Assembly: GCA_964498075.1 (NCBI GenBank)
Contig: CAZCGA010000126.1
Span: 1 to 18,054 of the forward strand
Source: CAZCGA01 sp964498075
Lineage (GTDB): Bacteria > Desulfobacterota > Binatia > HRBIN30
Direction: 5' to 3'
Length of the DNA stretch: 18,054 nt
Below are positions 15,025-18,054 of this stretch, one piece after another (positions within the stretch are counted from its first letter, which is position 1; each line of letters opens with the position of its first letter). The translations under genes were made by a program, and so were the position numbers. Below the pieces are notes generated by a model. The model worked only from the letters and a program-made list of their open reading frames with translations. It was not told where the DNA came from and made no database searches.

Positions 15025-17883
15025 GGGGGGCGGCGGCGTAAAGCCGAGCGCGTACTCGCTGAAGTGCGACAGCTTCACCGTCCACGAGTTGGCGTCGGAA
15101 TCGCAGCTTGCTGGGCAGGTACTCGTTGCCGGGTCGCACACGGGACTGACGGGATTGGCCATGGTGCACTGGAGCGTGCAATTCGTGTAATCCAATGTCC
15201 CAACCGGGCACACTGCGTCGTGCTGCTTCCGGCCACACTGGTTCGTGAGCTCGGCCGCGCAATCGCTGGATCGATTGCAAGGCCGCGTCGGTATCACGTC
15301 GCACTTGTGCGTAGTGAGGTTGCACTCACCTCGCGTGTACAGCTTCAGGGAACCCTCGCGGAGCGCGGTTGGGCCGCTGGCGTCCGTCGCGTTGACGCAG
15401 CACGTCTGACTCATGGTTTGGCAGTCGGTCGACGGTGCCACGTTCGTCCACTTGAACGTCGCGGTCACCGGGGTTCCGAACTGCGTCCCGGAGGGCTCCA
15501 GCTGGATGCAGCTCACGACCTTGCCCGCAATATTGCGCAGCGCGAAGTCGCAGGCCCCGGCCAGTGGATTGGGTGCGGTTGAGATGACGTTGATGTTCTT
15601 CGCCGTCGGCAGGGCAAGGGGTGGGCCGTTGAGCGAAATGCTCACCGTAGCGCCCCCCGCTTCCAGCACGCAGCTATTGGTCATGGGATCGCGCCTGCCG
15701 CCGTCACAGAGTTTGTCCGGCCCACCCACGAGCCCCTCGTGGGCCGCGGCGGGGTCGCACGCCGTGACCGGGGTGCCGCGGCAAACGAGTTGGGCGTCGC
15801 ACGTGTCGCCGCGCGTACAGGGGTCTCCGTCGGTGCAGGCCGTGCCCGCTGTCCGGCACCCGGTGTGGGAGTATGATCGATCGCGGACAACGACCTCGGC
15901 GATCTCGGGGGACGCCTCGATGACGGCGGTTCCCGCGAGCTCGGCGAGCGTCACGTGCCCGCCGTTGTACCTGACGTTCGCGAAGAGATATTCGCCGTGG
16001 CCTTGGTTCGGACTGCCCGGGGTGTCCTGATGCCCACCATCCATAGCCAGCCCGATGCTGGTCAAATCGGTGTCGAAGCAGATCTCTTCGCGGCCCGACG
16101 GGTCCCTGAGCGTGATCTCCCCCCAGCCGGGAGCCGGTGCGGGATCGTCGGTCGACTGCAGGTATCCCGTCCAGCACTTTCCGTCGGCCGAGTGGTGGAG
16201 TCGGAAGAAGTTCTGAATCTCTGCCGTTCCCAGCCCATCGTGGGGCTGGTCGTAATACTGCGAAATGGTCCCTCCGGGTTGGTCCCGATACAGCAGGTAT
16301 GCGCCGTCGGTATTGCTGTCCCAGCTGTTGCGATGCCAGCGCCGGCACACGGCGAAGAACTTCGCTCCCGGATCACTCACGTTCTCCCGCGCCATCAGGC
16401 AGCCCCAGTTACCCGAGCCGACAAAGCCGTGGCCGAGCTCATCGGTTCGCGTGGACACGAATGCCCTGAAACTTCCCGCCGCGGTTTTGCGCGGGCGGTG
16501 TACGAACACGATGCGGTCGGCGGTTCCCCTGAGCCCGTCGTCGAGGTTGCGTGCCGCCACAAAGATCCCGGAGCTCTCCTCGCGCAGCGCTTCCGGCATG
16601 CAGCCGCGGAAATATCCGAAGAACCCTTCATCGGCCGAATGGCCGGACTCGCCCGTCGGGTTGGGTTCGAACAGGCAGCCCGCGCTCCAGTTGAGGGCGC
16701 CATCGAGCAGGGTGGGGCCGGCGAGGTTCCCGTGGGTATAGTTGACTAGCATGTTGCGCGGCGCGTCCCCAGGTATGAGATTCGCGCCGGGCGCATCCTT
16801 CAGATCGAACACCGTGCGCACCCCGTCCGCCATGTCGCCCCGGTTGTTCCGGTCGCTCACCCGAATCATGCCGCCGTCGCCCATGAACTCTCGGATGTGC
16901 CGGCTCGGGTCGAGGCCGAAGTTCACCCCGACTCCCGGAGGATATTGACCGCCGTCCAGGTTCTGGACGTCGGCGAACACGCTATGGTTACCCCAGTTGC
17001 AGAGTCCGTTGCCGCTTTCGGGCATGTCCACTTGGCTACAGAATCCCGAGCCGATGCCCTGAACGCTGGCCATCGGAAAGATCTTCCGGCTGCCGATCGT
17101 TCGCCCGTCGCGGTGCGAGTACTCCCAGACGTAGCTCTCGTTGTTCAGGTGGCTCCCATGCATGGTGACGATGAACCGCCCGCGCAGGAACTCCATCGTC
17201 GGCCATCCACACTTGCGCACGGCGTCTTTGAGGTCGTCGAGGTTCAGCGTCGTGCCTGCAGGCAGCTCACCACGGTCTATGCGCTCTTGGCACCAGGCGT
17301 AGTAGTCTGCGGGGCCAAAGATCCAGTTGTTGGCGTACGGTGGCTGCCCATCGCCGAGCAGCCGCTCGATCGTCTGATCGAGATCTTCGGGCGTGAGATG
17401 CAGGGTGCCCGGTTGGTCGAAGTCGAAGAGCGCGTCCGACCCGGTCTCCTTTGACTCCAGGTGCAGAAAGAAGGGGTCATGGTTCGGGTTCCCGTAATGA
17501 AAGGCCCGGGCGACCCTGAGGCAGTCGTCGAAGACTTCGCACAACGAGTAGTGTGCATCGAAGCTCGTGTGGTACACACGCCAGTTCCGGCCGGACCGAT
17601 TAGAGTGCAGATCGAGCTCGAGGGCGCGCATGCGGTCGATGTAGACGTCGTCGAGCAGGTGCTGCTTGGGCCCGCCCCCGGCGGTATCGATTCCGCCAGG
17701 CACGCCGTGCCAGAAGGCGTTGTGAGCCCCCATACGCCAGGTCTCGTTCAGCCGGGGAGAGGGAGCGCCGGACGCCGACTGCGCAATGAGCCCGCACGTG
17801 ATCGCCACACCGAGAGCGGCAAACGCCCATACACGGAGCGGCCGAACGCCCGCCCTACTTCCATGGGTGTCACGCGGTGGCAT
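14350..17883 (-). CDS. Secreted Ca2+-dependent PI-PLC-like protein with Cys-rich region and C-terminal Cys repeats
   Basis: This is a 1177-aa multidomain exported protein. A twin-Arg-free signal peptide has a hydrophobic core at about residues 18-37 and probable cleavage near SGA-P (40/41). The catalytic module resembles Ca2+-dependent phosphatidylinositol phospholipase C: His54-Asn55 (GAHNAF), Glu89 and Asp91 (ALELDLHSN), His105 (VYHTSFD) and Glu143 (FLHLESKE). The E-x-D and D-to-H spacings match eukaryotic PLC. An unassigned region follows, then a Cys-rich stretch (about 670-735; GDPCTRGDTC), a ZU5-like part (GTQFGTPVTATFKW, ending HFSEYALGF near 945), and two repeats starting at Asp954 and Asp1074. 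I chose ATG 17883 because AAGGGAGG lies 6 nt upstream; ATG 17886 or 17940 are possible. The substrate could be a phosphoinositide or another phosphodiester and is not proven. It follows a similar gene on the same strand. Confidence 0.8.
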   Translation of the reverse strand: MPPRDTHGSRAGVRPLRVWAFAALGVAITCGLIAQSASGAPSPRLNETWRMGAHNAFWHGVPGGIDTAGGGPKQHLLDDVYIDRMRALELDLHSNRSGRNWRVYHTSFDAHYSLCEVFDDCLRVARAFHYGNPNHDPFFLHLESKETGSDALFDFDQPGTLHLTPEDLDQTIERLLGDGQPPYANNWIFGPADYYAWCQERIDRGELPAGTTLNLDDLKDAVRKCGWPTMEFLRGRFIVTMHGSHLNNESYVWEYSHRDGRTIGSRKIFPMASVQGIGSGFCSQVDMPESGNGLCNWGNHSVFADVQNLDGGQYPPGVGVNFGLDPSRHIREFMGDGGMIRVSDRNNRGDMADGVRTVFDLKDAPGANLIPGDAPRNMLVNYTHGNLAGPTLLDGALNWSAGCLFEPNPTGESGHSADEGFFGYFRGCMPEALREESSGIFVAARNLDDGLRGTADRIVFVHRPRKTAAGSFRAFVSTRTDELGHGFVGSGNWGCLMARENVSDPGAKFFAVCRRWHRNSWDSNTDGAYLLYRDQPGGTISQYYDQPHDGLGTAEIQNFFRLHHSADGKCWTGYLQSTDDPAPAPGWGEITLRDPSGREEICFDTDLTSIGLAMDGGHQDTPGSPNQGHGEYLFANVRYNGGHVTLAELAGTAVIEASPEIAEVVVRDRSYSHTGCRTAGTACTDGDPCTRGDTCDAQLVCRGTPVTACDPAAAHEGLVGGPDKLCDGGRRDPMTNSCVLEAGGATVSISLNGPPLALPTAKNINVISTAPNPLAGACDFALRNIAGKVVSCIQLEPSGTQFGTPVTATFKWTNVAPSTDCQTMSQTCCVNATDASGPTALREGSLKLYTRGECNLTTHKCDVIPTRPCNRSSDCAAELTNQCGRKQHDAVCPVGTLDYTNCTLQCTMANPVSPVCDPATSTCPASCDSDANSWTVKLSHFSEYALGFTPPPPDHFQCYTARLLSTTPVTAPLTLVDQFGTVNAAVIKPLKLCSPTNKNDEDPEAVSHPDYLQSYAIRLRNRRELEARLPVRGLQITDQFGTHVVDVRLPDRLLVPSATGFDSVPPAPSTSMLDHFTCYKVKRPKGTPRFTPLDVTAADAFNPGNTSVRVRQPAHLCVPTNKNNEAPGAENDRWHLLCYRASPPFTQVRRLYTNNQFGPSQVYPLFRQELCVPALLD

Positions 17884-17889
17884 CATACA

Positions 17890-17897
17890 CCTCCCTT
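17890..17897 (-). promoter_or_regulatory. Shine-Dalgarno AAGGGAGG of the PI-PLC-like gene
   Basis: On the minus strand AAGGGAGG (17897-17890) lies 3 nt before ATG 17886 and 6 nt before ATG 17883. It makes the upstream in-frame ATG at 17940 unlikely as the main start and leaves the signal peptide near the N-terminus. Confidence 0.6.
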
Positions 17898-17990
17898 CGA
17901 TCAGCGAGCCGGTCGTGTTGGAGGAAGACTCTTCCTTCATCTCTACGGCCGGAACCGGACTGCTCGTACGGACTGTTCCTCGACGTTCGG

Positions 17991-18054
17991 TCAGCCCTTC
18001 AGCGCCGGCACGCAGATCTCGTCGCGGAAGAGCGGGTAGACCTGGCTGGGGCCG
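17991..18054 (-). CDS. C-terminal end of a second Cys-repeat protein (partial, paralogous)
   Basis: The minus strand at the window edge encodes GPSQVYPLFRDEICVPALKG followed by TGA (17993-17991). The neighbouring PI-PLC-like protein ends GPSQVYPLFRQELCVPALLD. At DNA level 18000-18054 and 14359-14413 agree at about 48 of 55 positions. This is therefore the 3' end of a tandem paralogue, or at least of a gene with the same C-terminal repeat. Its stop lies 107 bp upstream of the PI-PLC-like start, on the same strand, so the two may be co-transcribed. Whether it also has a phospholipase-like domain cannot be seen. Confidence 0.8.
   Translation of the reverse strand, partial: GPSQVYPLFRDEICVPALKG

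Noticed and set aside
17922..17936. Near-perfect inverted repeat AGGAAGA-C-TCTTCCT upstream of the PI-PLC-like gene
   Set aside because: Short, with a one-base centre and no second copy nearby; a regulator site is possible but nothing else supports it.

Overview
The window is GC-rich and gene-dense. I read eight main coding loci plus one gene fragment at each edge. It looks like a chromosome of a high-GC, Deltaproteobacteria-like bacterium. The housekeeping genes (smc, ftsY, an RNase E/G gene and its radical SAM partner) are ordinary bacterial ones. The secreted protein on the right carries C-terminal repeats of the type 'DHFxCY ... DQFG ... LCxPTNKN', which I associate with Binatota/Desulfobacterota-like metagenomic genomes. 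That taxonomic placement is inference.

Left edge (1-1446, + strand): the 3' part of a type I restriction HsdR gene, with the end of the helicase module and the EcoEI-type C-terminal domain. One extra base near 231-233 breaks the frame. About 360 bp without a gene follow. They hold a weak promoter and a strong ribosome binding site for the next operon.

1808-4251 (+ strand): a two-gene acyl-CoA operon. A crotonase-family enoyl-CoA hydratase overlaps by 4 bp with a FadD19/FadD3-like acyl-CoA ligase. The ligase would activate a carboxylic acid as its CoA thioester and the hydratase would act in its beta-oxidation.

4270-9700 (- strand): ftsY, smc and a small HNH endonuclease gene, in that coordinate order and transcribed leftwards. 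smc has a convincing sigma-70-like promoter just upstream of its start.

9881-14325 (+ strand): a TIGR03960-type B12-binding radical SAM protein fused to a DUF2344 domain, followed 5 bp later by an RNase E/G gene. This pairing is known in many bacteria. The linker between the two fused domains contains an in-frame cluster of five short palindromes that looks like an inserted REP-type element.

14350-18054 (- strand): a large secreted protein of about 1177 aa. It has a Ca2+-dependent phosphatidylinositol phospholipase C-like catalytic module, a Cys-rich segment, and two C-terminal Cys repeats. Immediately upstream, and cut by the window edge, is the end of a second gene with a nearly identical C-terminus, so this is a tandem family.

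I see no CRISPR array, tRNA, rRNA, insertion sequence or complete new defence system. The most unusual items are the secreted PLC-like tandem family, the palindrome cluster inside a conserved enzyme, and the frameshifted hsdR.
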